Positions 1 through 7,307 of a DNA stretch of 13,332 nucleotides are shown in pieces. Source of the stretch: Actinomycetes bacterium (GTDB taxonomy: Bacteria > Actinomycetota > Acidimicrobiia > Acidimicrobiales > Palsa-688). The translations under genes were made by a program, and so were the position numbers. The notes beneath the pieces were generated by a model. That model worked only from the letters and a program-made list of their open reading frames with translations. It did no database searches and had not been told where the DNA came from. The number at the start of each line of letters is the position of its first letter. Position 1 is the stretch's first letter. Location: NCBI GenBank assembly GCA_021816565.1, contig JAKAXN010000094.1, forward strand, positions 1 to 13,332, read 5' to 3'.

Positions 1-657
1 GTCCGAGGTGCTGGTGTCGCTGTCGACGCTCAGGCAGTTGAAGGTGTCGTCGACGGCCCGGCGCCACAGCCGGTCGAGCAGCGGGGCCTCCACCAGGGCG
101 TCGGTGAAGACGAACGCCAGCATGGTGGCCATGTCCGGTTCGATCATCCCTACCCCCTTGGCCACGCCGACCACCCGGGCCGGCCCGGCCTGGTGCACCG
201 AGACCTTCGCCACGGTGTCGGTGGTCATGATGGCGGCGGCCACGTCCTCGGCCCCGGCGTCGAACGCGGCGGTGTCCAACCCGGCCAGGCGGGACCTGAT
301 CTGCCCCATCGGGTAGGGCCGGCCGATCACCCCGGTGCTGGCGATGACCACCTCCTCGGGGTCGAGGCCGGTGGCGTTGGCCACGATGCGGCTCAGCTCC
401 TCGGCGTCGGCTAGGCCCTGCGGGCCGTTGGCCACGTTGGCGTTCTTGGCCACCACCGCCACCGCCCGGGCCCGCCCGGAGGTCGCCCGGGGCCGGCTCA
501 GAGTCACGCTCGGCCCGGAGAACAGGCTCTGGGTGAACACCCCGGCGCTGGCGCACGGGCGGGTGGACATCACCAGAGCGAAGTCGGCGCCGGTCTCTCG
601 CAGGCCGAGCTCGCCGACGTGGGCTACGAAATCTCTGGGGAGGGGGACTGCGGGCAC
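1..657 (-). CDS. argJ: ArgJ, glutamate N-acetyltransferase / ornithine acetyltransferase, 5' part only (cut by left edge)
   Basis: The first 219 residues are visible, of the roughly 390-400 usual for the family. ArgJ moves the acetyl group from N-acetylornithine to glutamate, closing the cyclic arginine pathway in the cytoplasm. The family matures by cutting itself at an Ala-Thr bond so that Thr becomes the nucleophile. Here the motif KGVGMIEPDMATML spans residues 167-180, with the expected cut between Ala177 and Thr178. The oxyanion-hole segment ASTGVIG lies at 106-112, KNANVANG at 71-78, and the visible part ends in NCLSVDSDTSTSD, typical of the beta chain. GTG at 657-655 is the only usable start, because an in-frame stop lies at 699-697 with no other ATG, GTG or TTG between. 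No Shine-Dalgarno sequence precedes it. AATGAT at 669-664 sits six bases before the GTG, so a leaderless transcript is possible. It lies 70 bases after bldC on the same strand. Identity is certain; the start is probable. Confidence 0.93.
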   Translation of the reverse strand, partial: MPAVPLPRDFVAHVGELGLRETGADFALVMSTRPCASAGVFTQSLFSGPSVTLSRPRATSGRARAVAVVAKNANVANGPQGLADAEELSRIVANATGLDPEEVVIASTGVIGRPYPMGQIRSRLAGLDTAAFDAGAEDVAAAIMTTDTVAKVSVHQAGPARVVGVAKGVGMIEPDMATMLAFVFTDALVEAPLLDRLWRRAVDDTFNCLSVDSDTSTSD

Positions 658-727
658 CGGGAGATCATTCCAGAGGCTGACCCCCCGGCGCCTGCGTTAT
701 CTGTACGGGTGAGGGGAACCCGGCCGC

Positions 728-934
728 TCAGGCCAGGGTCTCGCTCTCGCTCTCCATCTGCTCCAGGCAACGGCGGATCTCCGAGGCCCGGAACCGACGG
801 TGGCCGCCCAGGGTCCGGATGGCGGTGATCTTGCCGGCGCGCGCCCAGCGGGTGACCGTCTTGGGGTTCACCCGGAACAGGGCCGCCACTTCGGCCGGAG
901 TGAGTAGGGCGTCAGGGCTCGTCTCTTCTGCCAT
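728..934 (-). CDS. bldC: BldC-like single-domain MerR-type DNA-binding protein
   Basis: A 68-residue protein consisting almost entirely of one winged-helix domain. LLTPAEVAALFRVNPKTVTRW (residues 10-30, last base of the motif split here by eye) forms the helix-turn-helix, followed by ARAGKITAIR and the wing TLGGHRRFR at 41-49. From memory, Streptomyces BldC has the same length and nearly the same core, including the LLTPAEVA opening and TLGGHRR. In Streptomyces BldC is a small regulator that keeps vegetative growth going and delays sporulation, binding DNA as head-to-tail oligomers on direct repeats. Its role in this organism cannot be read from the sequence. It starts with ATG, with AAGGA about 13 bases upstream, which is a long spacing. 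It has 142 bases of less GC-rich DNA upstream, separating it from purM, so it probably has its own promoter. As I recall, Streptomyces also keeps bldC close to purM and purF, so the neighbourhood supports orthology. Confidence 0.9.
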   Translation of the reverse strand: MAEETSPDALLTPAEVAALFRVNPKTVTRWARAGKITAIRTLGGHRRFRASEIRRCLEQMESESETLA

Positions 935-1050
935 GGTCTCTAGGGTTTCCTTCTAAGTGTCCGATTTGAGTATCAAGGTACGAGAAGGCCGCTCTGGCGT
1001 ACATGGTCAGTCCGGGCCATTTAAACGCCCAAAACGGACTAGTTACCCGT
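935..1050 (-). promoter_or_regulatory. Probable bldC upstream control region
   Basis: This AT-richer gap between purM and bldC is the natural place for a bldC promoter. Read on the minus strand, GATACT at 974-969 resembles a -10 box (4 of 6 consensus bases), but no convincing -35 lies 16-18 bases before it. The box sits within TTGATACTCAA, whose TTGA and TCAA arms are inverted around three bases and could be a weak operator. This is a candidate only. Confidence 0.3.
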
Positions 1051-1066
1051 AGGGCCGATCGGCCCT
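1051..1066 (-). terminator. 16-bp perfect palindrome just after purM, possible terminator
   Basis: AGGGCCGATCGGCCCT is a perfect 16-bp palindrome starting 10 bases after the purM stop. In RNA it would form a six-pair GC-rich stem (AGGGCC/GGCCCT) with a GATC loop. No T-tract follows directly; a TTTT comes only about 16 bases later on the minus strand. It is placed to end the purL-purF-purM transcript, but a dyad protein-binding site is an equally fair reading. Confidence 0.4.
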
Positions 1067-1076
1067 GAAAGACCAG

Positions 1077-2150
1077 TCAGGCGCTGAAACGGACCTGGCG
1101 CCCACCCGGCACCAACTCCCCCACCACCGGCGCGTCGTGGCCGGCGCCGGCCAGAGCGGCCCGGGCCTGGTCCACCGCGGCCGGGGGTACGGCCACCACC
1201 ATGCCCAGCCCCAGGTTGAACACCCTCAGCATCTCCTCGTCGTCGACCCCGCCGGCCGCCTGCACCTCGGCGAAGACCGGCGGGACGCTCCAGGATCGGC
1301 GGTCGAAGCGGGCGTCGACGTCGCCGGCCAGCACCCGGGGCACGTTGCCGGGCAGACCCCCGCCGGTGATGTGGGCCACTGCGTGGACCTCCACGCCGGC
1401 GTCCAGCAGGGCCAGGATGGCCGGGGCGTATATCACCGAGGGCCGCAGCAGCTCGTCGGCCAGCGTCCAGTCCCCGGCCCCGGGCCAGGCCGGACCGTCG
1501 AGGGGCCGACCGGCCCGCTCCAGCAGGGCGGTACGGGCCAGGGAGTAGCCGTTCGAGCGCAGCCCGGGCGAGGGCAGCCCGATCAGCACGTCCCCGGCCC
1601 GGGTCCGCGACGGGCCGTCGATGATGGCGTCGCGCTCCACGATGCCCACCGCGAAGCCGGCCACGTCCACCTCGCCGGGCTGCAGCAGACCGGGGTGCTC
1701 GGCCAGCTCGCCGCCCACGATGGCGCAGCCGGCCTGGCGGCACCCCTCGGCGATGCCGGTCATGAGGGCCTTCACCTGCGCCGGGTCGACCCGGCCGAGG
1801 AGCTGGTAGTCCAGGAAGAACAGCGGCCGGGCCCCGCAGCACACCAGGTCATCCACGCACATGGCCACCAGGTCGATGCCCACGGTGTCGAAGCGGCCGG
1901 TGGCCATGGCCACGGCCATCTTGGTGCCCACCCCGTCGGTGCTCGACACCAGCACCGGGCGGCGGTAGCCGCCGGGGAGCTCGAACAGGCCGCCGAAGCC
2001 CCCGATGCTGCCGATCACCCCCGGCCGGTCGGCGGTTGAGGCCACCAGGTCGCGCATGGCGTCCACCGCGGCGTCCGCGGCGTCGATGTCGACCCCGGAA
2101 CCGGCGTAGGTCAGCGCCGGCGGGGACCCCTTTTTCCCGGAGTCAGCCAA
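1077..2150 (-). CDS. purM: PurM, phosphoribosylformylglycinamidine cyclo-ligase (AIR synthetase)
   Basis: A 357-residue enzyme that closes FGAM to AIR using ATP, step 5 of purine synthesis, in the cytoplasm. Visible family marks are TYAGSGVDI at residues 14-22, the nucleotide-binding stretch LVSSTDGVGTK at 67-77, GIDLVAMCVDDLVCCGARPLF starting at 91, VGGELAEHPG at 145-154, RSNGYSLAR at 198-206 and HITGGGLPGNVPR at 260-272. Length is normal. The start is TTG at 2150-2148, overlapping the end of purF by eight bases. No ATG or GTG is available nearby and no strong ribosome site is visible, so translation may be coupled to purF. One oddity is that the family motif usually reads GGETAE, and here Thr is Leu149. 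It is the last pur gene of the purL-purF-purM group. Confidence 0.96.
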   Translation of the reverse strand: MADSGKKGSPPALTYAGSGVDIDAADAAVDAMRDLVASTADRPGVIGSIGGFGGLFELPGGYRRPVLVSSTDGVGTKMAVAMATGRFDTVGIDLVAMCVDDLVCCGARPLFFLDYQLLGRVDPAQVKALMTGIAEGCRQAGCAIVGGELAEHPGLLQPGEVDVAGFAVGIVERDAIIDGPSRTRAGDVLIGLPSPGLRSNGYSLARTALLERAGRPLDGPAWPGAGDWTLADELLRPSVIYAPAILALLDAGVEVHAVAHITGGGLPGNVPRVLAGDVDARFDRRSWSVPPVFAEVQAAGGVDDEEMLRVFNLGLGMVVAVPPAAVDQARAALAGAGHDAPVVGELVPGGRQVRFSA

Positions 2151-3645
2151 CGGGCAGGACGACGGTGGTCTTGCGCCCCATCTCGACCGGGGTGGTGACG
2201 CCGGCCACCGGGGTGGGGTAGTCGCCGGTCAGGCAGGCGTCGCAGAAGCCGGCGCCCACCGCCCCGGTCGCCTGCTTGAGGTTGTCCAGGCTCAGGTACG
2301 CCAGGCTGTCCGCCCCCAGGTACTCCTCGATCTCGGGCACGGTCAGGTTGGCGGCGATGAGCTCGGCCTTGCTGCCGGTGTCGAGGCCGTAGAAGCACGG
2401 CCACCGGTACGGCGGCGACGAGATGCGCAGGTGGACCTCGGCGGCGCCGGCCTCCCGCAGCATCTTGACCATGGCCCGGGTGGTGGTGCCCCGCACGATC
2501 GAGTCGTCCACCACCACCAGGCGCTGGCCGGCGATGGCACCGCGCAGGGGGTTCAGCTTGCGGCGCACCCCCTGGGCCCGCTGGGCCTGGTCGGGGACGA
2601 TGAAGGTCCGGCCGATGTAGCGGTTCTTCACCAGGCCGTGCCCGTAGCGGATACCGCTGCGGCGGGCGAAACCCTCGGCGGCGGGCATCCCCGAGTCGGG
2701 CACCCCCATCACCATGTCGGCGGCCACCGGGGCCTGCTCGGCCAGCAGCTCGCCCATGCGGATCCGGGCGGAGTGCAGCTCCTGACCGTAGAGCCGGCTG
2801 TCGGGCCGGGCCAGGTACACGAACTCGAATATGCACAGCTTCGGCTCGACGGCCTCCGCCGGCCAGGGCATGAAGCTGTGGCAGCCGTCGGCGCCGACGA
2901 CCAGCATCTCCCCCGGGTCGATCTCCCGCACGAAGTGGGCCCCCACGATGTCGAGGGCCGGGGTCTCCGAGGCCGCCACCCAGCCCTGGTCGAGCTTGCC
3001 CAGGCACAGGGGCCGGTAACCGTGGGGGTCCCGGATGGCGATGAGCCGCTCGTTGTCCATCACGACCAGGGAGAAAGCACCCTCGAGAGTCGGCAGCACG
3101 ACCTTCAGGGCGTCGAGCAGGTCGTGGCCGGGGTGGGAGTCCAGGTCACGGACCAGGAGCTCGGCGATGACGTCGCTGTCGCTGCTCACGGTGCCCGGCA
3201 GCATCCCGGCCCCCAGGGCCAGGGCCTCGGTGTTGGTGAGGTTCCCGTTGTGGCCGAGGGCGAACTCCACGGAGCGGGCCCGCTCCGGGTTGCGGGAGGT
3301 GACCCGGTAGACCGGCTGGGCGTTGTGCCAGGTGGAGGAGCCGGTGGTGGAGTACCGGGTGTGACCGACGGCCAGGTGGCCGTGCAGACCGGCCAGCTTG
3401 TACTCGTTGAAGACGTTGGCCACCAGGCCCATGTCCTTGACCACCATGACCCCGGATCCGTCGCTGGTGGCCATGCCGGCGGACTCCTGGCCCCGGTGCT
3501 GCAGGGCGTAGATCCCGTCGTAGGTCAGGTGGGAGACCTGCGTACCCGGGGCGTATATCCCGAAGACGCCGCACGCCTCGCGTGGGGAGCTGTGCTCGAC
3601 CTCATGATCGGGGTCGACGGGGATGGACGCCTCTTGTTCGGGCAC
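2143..3645 (-). CDS. purF: PurF, amidophosphoribosyltransferase (4Fe-4S, propeptide type)
   Basis: 500 residues from the chosen start. PurF makes 5-phosphoribosylamine from PRPP and glutamine, the first and feedback-controlled step of the pathway. The N-terminal glutaminase begins at Cys25 in REACGVFGI; in this family the preceding residues are a propeptide removed to expose the Cys. Other glutaminase marks are HRGQESAGM at 50-58, GHTRYSTTG at 94-102 and GHNGNLTN at 131-138. The PRPP loop is VVVDDSIVRGTTTR at 377-390. Cys271, Cys417, Cys468 and Cys471 (the last two as CDAC) match the four iron-sulphur ligands of Bacillus-type PurF. The open frame runs upstream into the purL 3' end, but there it lacks homology. 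GTG at 3645-3643 is preferred, with GAGAG about ten bases before it. It is 82 bases after purL and overlaps purM by eight bases. Confidence 0.96.
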   Translation of the reverse strand: MPEQEASIPVDPDHEVEHSSPREACGVFGIYAPGTQVSHLTYDGIYALQHRGQESAGMATSDGSGVMVVKDMGLVANVFNEYKLAGLHGHLAVGHTRYSTTGSSTWHNAQPVYRVTSRNPERARSVEFALGHNGNLTNTEALALGAGMLPGTVSSDSDVIAELLVRDLDSHPGHDLLDALKVVLPTLEGAFSLVVMDNERLIAIRDPHGYRPLCLGKLDQGWVAASETPALDIVGAHFVREIDPGEMLVVGADGCHSFMPWPAEAVEPKLCIFEFVYLARPDSRLYGQELHSARIRMGELLAEQAPVAADMVMGVPDSGMPAAEGFARRSGIRYGHGLVKNRYIGRTFIVPDQAQRAQGVRRKLNPLRGAIAGQRLVVVDDSIVRGTTTRAMVKMLREAGAAEVHLRISSPPYRWPCFYGLDTGSKAELIAANLTVPEIEEYLGADSLAYLSLDNLKQATGAVGAGFCDACLTGDYPTPVAGVTTPVEMGRKTTVVLPVG

Positions 3646-3727
3646 GTGCTTCAGTCTCTCAGATTCGGGGGGTATTCCGGCGACTCGGGGCCCGGATTCT
3701 CGTTTTCGTCCGCTTCGTCGGAGCCGC

Positions 3728-5962
3728 TCAGTGGGTGGCGGGGGCGAACTCGGCGTCGAGAGCCCGCCGCCAGGCCCCGGCCGCCTCCTCCAGGCCCACG
3801 TCCAGGACCCCCTCCACGACCAGCCGGTCACCACCGGCCCGGCCCAGCTCGGCCAGCTCCAGGCCGGCGTCGGCCACCCGCCGGCGGAGCGGCTCCAGGC
3901 GGGCCGGATCCACGCTGAGCACCACTCGCGACGGACCCTCCCCGAACAGAGCGGTCGGGTCGGACCCGATCGCCACCCGGAAGCCGGTGCCGGAGGCCAC
4001 CGCCATCTCCGCGACGGCCGCGGCCAGTCCCCCCTCGGACACGTCGTGGATGCCGTTGACCAGGCGATCCCCGCCTCCCACCGCGGCCAGCTCGGCCACC
4101 AGGCGCAGCAGCCGGGCGTGGGCCTCGTAGTCGACCGCCGGCGGCCGGCCTCCGGAGTGGCCGTGCACCTCGGCCGCCCACCGCGACCCGGCCAGGGTGG
4201 GGGCGGTGCCGGCGTGGACGGCCACGATGGTGTCGCCCTCGGTCAGGCCCATGCCCGGCGGGCGCCGCTCGAGCGCCGGTACCAGCCCCAGGGTGCCGAC
4301 CACGGGGGTCGGGTCGATGTCGCGACCGCGGCTCTCGTTGTACAGGCTGACGTTGCCGCCGATGACCGGCAGCCGGAGAGCCCGGCAGGCCTCGGCCATC
4401 CCGTCGATGGCCTCGGACAGCTGCCACATCACCTCCGGGTGCTCGGGGTTGCCGAAGTTGAGGCAGTTCACCACCGCCACCGGCTCGGCGCCCACGCAGG
4501 CCACGTTGAGCGCCGACTCGGCCACGAGCAGGGCGGTGCCGGCCTTCGGGTCGAGGGCGCACCAGCGGCCGTTCCCATCGGTGGACAGGGCGATACCGCG
4601 CTGGGCCTCCCCCTCGGCTCCCCTGACGCCCGGTCCGGCCAGGCGCAGCAGGGCGGCGTCGCCGCCGGGACCGACCACCGTGTTGAGGAACAACTGGTGG
4701 TCGTACTGGCGGTACACCCAAGCCGGGTCCCGGAGCAGCGCCAGGAGGTCGCGGCCCGGGTCGGCCGGGGCGGGCAGGCGGGCCGGATCGTCGGCCTGGC
4801 GCTCGTCGAGGCCGGCCGGGCGGGACCGGGGTCGGTCGTAGAGCGGGGCGTCCTCGTGGAGGGTCGATGCCGGGACGTCGGCCAGTACCGGACCGTCCCA
4901 ACCCTCCAGGATCCGGAGCCGACCGCCCTCGGTCACCCGCCCGACCACCGCGGCGCGCACCTCCCACCGGCGGCACACCTCCATGACCCGGTCCAGCGAC
5001 GCCGGGGTGACGATGGCCAGCATCCTCTCCTGGCTCTCGCTGGTCATGACCTCCCACGCCTCCATACCGGGCTCCCGGCGGGGTACCGCGGTGACGTCGA
5101 CGTCCATGCCCACCCCGCCGCGCGAGGCGGTCTCGCTGGTGGCGCAGGTGAGGCCGGCTCCCCCGAGGTCCTGGATGCCCACCACCAGCGACTCGTCGAG
5201 CAGTTGCAGGCAGGCCTCGATCAGCCTTTTCTCCTCGTAGGGATCGCCGACCTGCACGTTCGGCCGCTTGGCCGCTTCGACCTCGGCGTCGTCGGTGAAA
5301 CCGGCCGAGGCCAGGACGCTGACCCCGCCTATCCCGTCGCGGCCGGTCGAGCTTCCGAGCAGGACCGCCAGATTTCCCGGGCCCGAGGCCCGCCCCAGCA
5401 CCAGCCGGTCGACGGGGAGAACGCCGCAACACAGCACGTTCACCAGGGGGTTCTCCGCATAACACTCATCGAAGACGATCTCTCCTCCGACTGTGGGCAC
5501 GCCGACGGAGTTCCCGTATCCGGAGATTCCCGATACCACTCCGGTGGCAATCCAACGGGAGCGGGCGTCGCTCGGCGGACCGAATCGGAGCGGGTCCATT
5601 ATGGCGATTGGTCGGGCTCCCATGGTGAAAATGTCCCGCAGGATTCCACCGACGCCCGTGGCCGCACCCTGATACGGCTCAATGGCCGAGGGATGATTGT
5701 GGCTCTCGATACGCAGTGCCACCGCCAGGCCGGCGCCGGCATCCACCACACCGGCGTTCTCCCCGGGGCCGACCAGGACCCGCGGCCCCTCGGTCGGCAG
5801 GCGGCGCAGATGTATGCGGCTGGACTTGTAGGAGCAGTGCTCGCTCCACATGACCGCGTACATGGCCAACTCCAGATGGTTCGGCTCCCGCCCGAGAAGT
5901 TGCTCGATGGCCGCCGCCTCCTCATCGGTGAGACCGAGGGCCCGGTGGATGTCGGCTTGCAT
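3728..5962 (-). CDS. purL: PurL, FGAM synthetase large subunit (small, PurS/PurQ-dependent form)
   Basis: About 744 residues, the size of the short PurL that works with PurQ (glutaminase) and PurS to turn FGAR into FGAM with ATP, step 4. Counting from the alternative GTG at 5983, the motifs are [10 protein letters not shown] at 46-55 (catalytic His49), [10 protein letters not shown] at 72-81, [20 protein letters not shown] at 91-110, [14 protein letters not shown] at 155-168, [22 protein letters not shown] starting at 269, [15 protein letters not shown] at 508-522, [10 protein letters not shown] at 541-550 and [10 protein letters not shown] at 644-653. This is the expected order of the two AIRS-type halves. 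ATG at 5962 is preferred because AGGG lies eight bases before it; the GTG seven codons earlier is the alternative. It is first in the purL-purF-purM group and diverges from the small plus-strand gene. The stretch coding residues of roughly 115-175 is less GC-rich than the rest. Confidence 0.96.
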   Translation of the reverse strand: MQADIHRALGLTDEEAAAIEQLLGREPNHLELAMYAVMWSEHCSYKSSRIHLRRLPTEGPRVLVGPGENAGVVDAGAGLAVALRIESHNHPSAIEPYQGAATGVGGILRDIFTMGARPIAIMDPLRFGPPSDARSRWIATGVVSGISGYGNSVGVPTVGGEIVFDECYAENPLVNVLCCGVLPVDRLVLGRASGPGNLAVLLGSSTGRDGIGGVSVLASAGFTDDAEVEAAKRPNVQVGDPYEEKRLIEACLQLLDESLVVGIQDLGGAGLTCATSETASRGGVGMDVDVTAVPRREPGMEAWEVMTSESQERMLAIVTPASLDRVMEVCRRWEVRAAVVGRVTEGGRLRILEGWDGPVLADVPASTLHEDAPLYDRPRSRPAGLDERQADDPARLPAPADPGRDLLALLRDPAWVYRQYDHQLFLNTVVGPGGDAALLRLAGPGVRGAEGEAQRGIALSTDGNGRWCALDPKAGTALLVAESALNVACVGAEPVAVVNCLNFGNPEHPEVMWQLSEAIDGMAEACRALRLPVIGGNVSLYNESRGRDIDPTPVVGTLGLVPALERRPPGMGLTEGDTIVAVHAGTAPTLAGSRWAAEVHGHSGGRPPAVDYEAHARLLRLVAELAAVGGGDRLVNGIHDVSEGGLAAAVAEMAVASGTGFRVAIGSDPTALFGEGPSRVVLSVDPARLEPLRRRVADAGLELAELGRAGGDRLVVEGVLDVGLEEAAGAWRRALDAEFAPATH

Positions 5963-6107
5963 GGCTATGACCCTAGTGGCCACTGGGAGTCAGCCCCCAG
6001 CGGACGTTGTGACTTCCGGCTTTCGCGTCATATCCAATCGGACAATCGCTTCCTTTTACTTTTTCTTGTCGTGCAGTTGCGCCACATGGTGTGAAATACT
6101 TTCTCGC
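5963..6107. promoter_or_regulatory. Divergent intergenic region between purL and the small plus-strand gene
   Basis: This is the most AT-rich intergenic stretch in the window and must hold promoters for two opposite units. On the plus strand TACTTT at 6097-6102 fits the actinobacterial -10 pattern TANNNT. It lies five bases before the ATG at 6108, where no ribosome site is present, so a leaderless transcript is likely. On the minus strand there is a purine tract (AAGAAAAAGTAAAAGGAAG, about 6068-6049) and TTGTCC at 6045-6040, but I could not pair it with a convincing -10 for purL. Confidence 0.45.
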
Positions 6108-6545
6108 ATGCCCGCAAAAACCACTTCAAAGGTGGCCAAGGCCACCAAGTCTGCAATGTCTGTCGAACACAAGCAGGCTCTCGCAGTTGGCCGGGAGGAA
6201 AGTCGCGCTGTCCGCCGCTATTTGGAGGCTATCGAGGCCCACAAGCCCAAGCGCGGGCGCAAGCGGACCCGCGAAGGCATCGAGGCACGCCTCCGCCAGA
6301 TCGACGAAAAGCTGCCGACCGCCGACCCGTTGAGCCGGGTGCACCTGGTGCAGGAGCAGATCGATCTGCAGAAGGAGCTGGCGACCAAAGAGGAAGCCGT
6401 CGACCTCAAGGCTCTCGAGGACGACTTCGTGACCGCCGCCAAGGGCTATAGCGAGCGCAAGGGCATCTCCTATGCCGCGTGGCGGGAGGCGGGGGTCGAT
6501 GCCAATGTGCTGCGCCGGGCGGGCATCCCGCGCACACGGGCCTGA
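6108..6545 (+). CDS. Uncharacterised basic protein, possibly DNA-binding, inserted between purL and purQ
   Basis: 145 residues; the only plus-strand gene here. I do not know its function. The start is very Lys/Ala/Thr-rich (PAKTTSKVAKATKSA), like a histone-type tail. KPKRGRKR at 46-53 resembles an AT-hook core. Residues of about 55-105 are charged and helical-looking and may form a coiled coil. The C-terminus GYSERKGISYAAWREAGV (113-130) followed by VLRRAGI (134-140) looks like a small conserved helical module. I believe from memory that similar hypothetical proteins occur in other actinobacteria, but cannot check. No membrane segment or signal peptide is visible. ATG at 6108 is chosen because the -10-like TACTTT lies just before it; the frame stays open upstream but there overlaps the purL start. 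A later ATG (6156) is less likely. It may be a nucleoid-associated or regulatory protein; that is inference from composition only. Confidence 0.85.
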   Translation: MPAKTTSKVAKATKSAMSVEHKQALAVGREESRAVRRYLEAIEAHKPKRGRKRTREGIEARLRQIDEKLPTADPLSRVHLVQEQIDLQKELATKEEAVDLKALEDDFVTAAKGYSERKGISYAAWREAGVDANVLRRAGIPRTRA

Positions 6546-6572
6546 GGCTTCGTCCTCTTCCCCGAGTTGTGA

Positions 6573-6602
6573 CAGCGGCGGCGTCTCCGGGCGCCGCCGC
6601 TG
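6573..6602. terminator. Shared hairpin between the convergent small gene and purQ
   Basis: An 11-bp perfect inverted repeat (CAGCGGCGGCG at 6573-6583 and its complement at 6592-6602) encloses the eight-base loop TCTCCGGG. It starts 27 bases after the plus-strand gene's stop and ends 18 bases before the purQ stop on the other strand. Neither side has a T-tract, which is common in high-GC actinobacteria. Its place between two convergent genes suggests it works in both directions. Confidence 0.65.
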
Positions 6603-6620
6603 CTGCGTCCGGGCGGCGAC

Positions 6621-7307
6621 CTAGAGGGCGGCCTGCAGCCCGGTGCGGCAGTTGGCCAGCAGGGCGGCCAGGAGCGTGGCGCCGTCGGTGGAGCCGGTCA
6701 GCTCGTACACCGCCCGCTCCGGGTGGGGCATGAGCCCGACGACGTTGCCCTCGGCGTTGGTGATGCCGGCGATGTCGCCCACCGAGCCGTTGGGGTTGTC
6801 CACGTAACGCAGCACCACCCGGCCCTCGGCCTCCAGCTCGTCGAGGGTGCGGGCGTCGCAGGTGAAATTGCCCTCGAAGTGGTTGATCGGGACCCGCAGC
6901 CTCCGACCGGTCCCCACACCGGCGGTCAGCACGGACCGCTCGCTGGCGACCTCCAGCTCCGCGGTCTGGCACAGGAACGTCAGACCCCGGTTCTTCTGCA
7001 GGGCGCCGGGCAGGAGGTGGGCCTCGGTCAGCACCTGGAACCCGTTGCAGATGCCCACGACCGCACCGCCGGACCGGGCGAACTGCTCCACCGCGGCCAT
7101 GACCGGGGAGAAGCGGGCGATGGCCCCGGGCCGCAGGTAGTCGCCGTGGGCGAAACCGCCCGGCAGCACCACCGCGTCAACCTGGCCCAAGTGACTGTCG
7201 CCGTGCCAGATCAGCTCGGCGTCGCCACCGAGATGTCCGACCGCCTCGGCGACGTCGTGCTCGCAGTTGGAACCGGGGAACACCACCACCCCGACACGTG
7301 CGCTCAC
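6621..7307 (-). CDS. purQ: PurQ, glutaminase subunit of FGAM synthetase
   Basis: 228 residues, normal for the family. PurQ splits glutamine and passes ammonia to PurL. It is a class I amidotransferase: the start is VGVVVFPGSNCEHD at residues 5-18, followed by VVLPGGFAHGDYLRPG at 47-62. The nucleophile is Cys87 in GICNGFQVL (85-93), and His195 and Glu197 in MPHPER complete the triad. GTG at 7307-7305 is the start: it overlaps the purS stop as GTGA, and the homology begins right after it. The frame is open 27 codons further upstream, but that part lies inside purS and is not PurQ-like. The overlap implies coupled translation with PurS, its partner in the complex. PurL is on the far side of the opposing small gene. 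Confidence 0.96.
   Translation of the reverse strand: MSARVGVVVFPGSNCEHDVAEAVGHLGGDAELIWHGDSHLGQVDAVVLPGGFAHGDYLRPGAIARFSPVMAAVEQFARSGGAVVGICNGFQVLTEAHLLPGALQKNRGLTFLCQTAELEVASERSVLTAGVGTGRRLRVPINHFEGNFTCDARTLDELEAEGRVVLRYVDNPNGSVGDIAGITNAEGNVVGLMPHPERAVYELTGSTDGATLLAALLANCRTGLQAAL

Noticed and set aside
1137..2039. Plus-strand open frame opposite purM
   Set aside because: His/Gly/Gln-rich low-complexity translation without motifs; purM explains the DNA.
3646..3834. N-terminal extension of PurF by 63 residues
   Set aside because: It overlaps the purL 3' end in another frame and is not PurF-like; GTG at 3645 gives a normal propeptide before Cys25.
6032..6049. Five-codon upstream frame (TTG to TGA) on the minus strand before purL, preceded by AAAAGGA
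   Set aside because: Too short and with no regulatory codon content; such patterns arise by chance.
3623..6094. Very long plus-strand open frame opposite purL and the purF start
   Set aside because: It is antisense to purL, has no recognisable motif and a Gly/His/Gln/Val-rich composition typical of frames mirrored from GC-biased genes.
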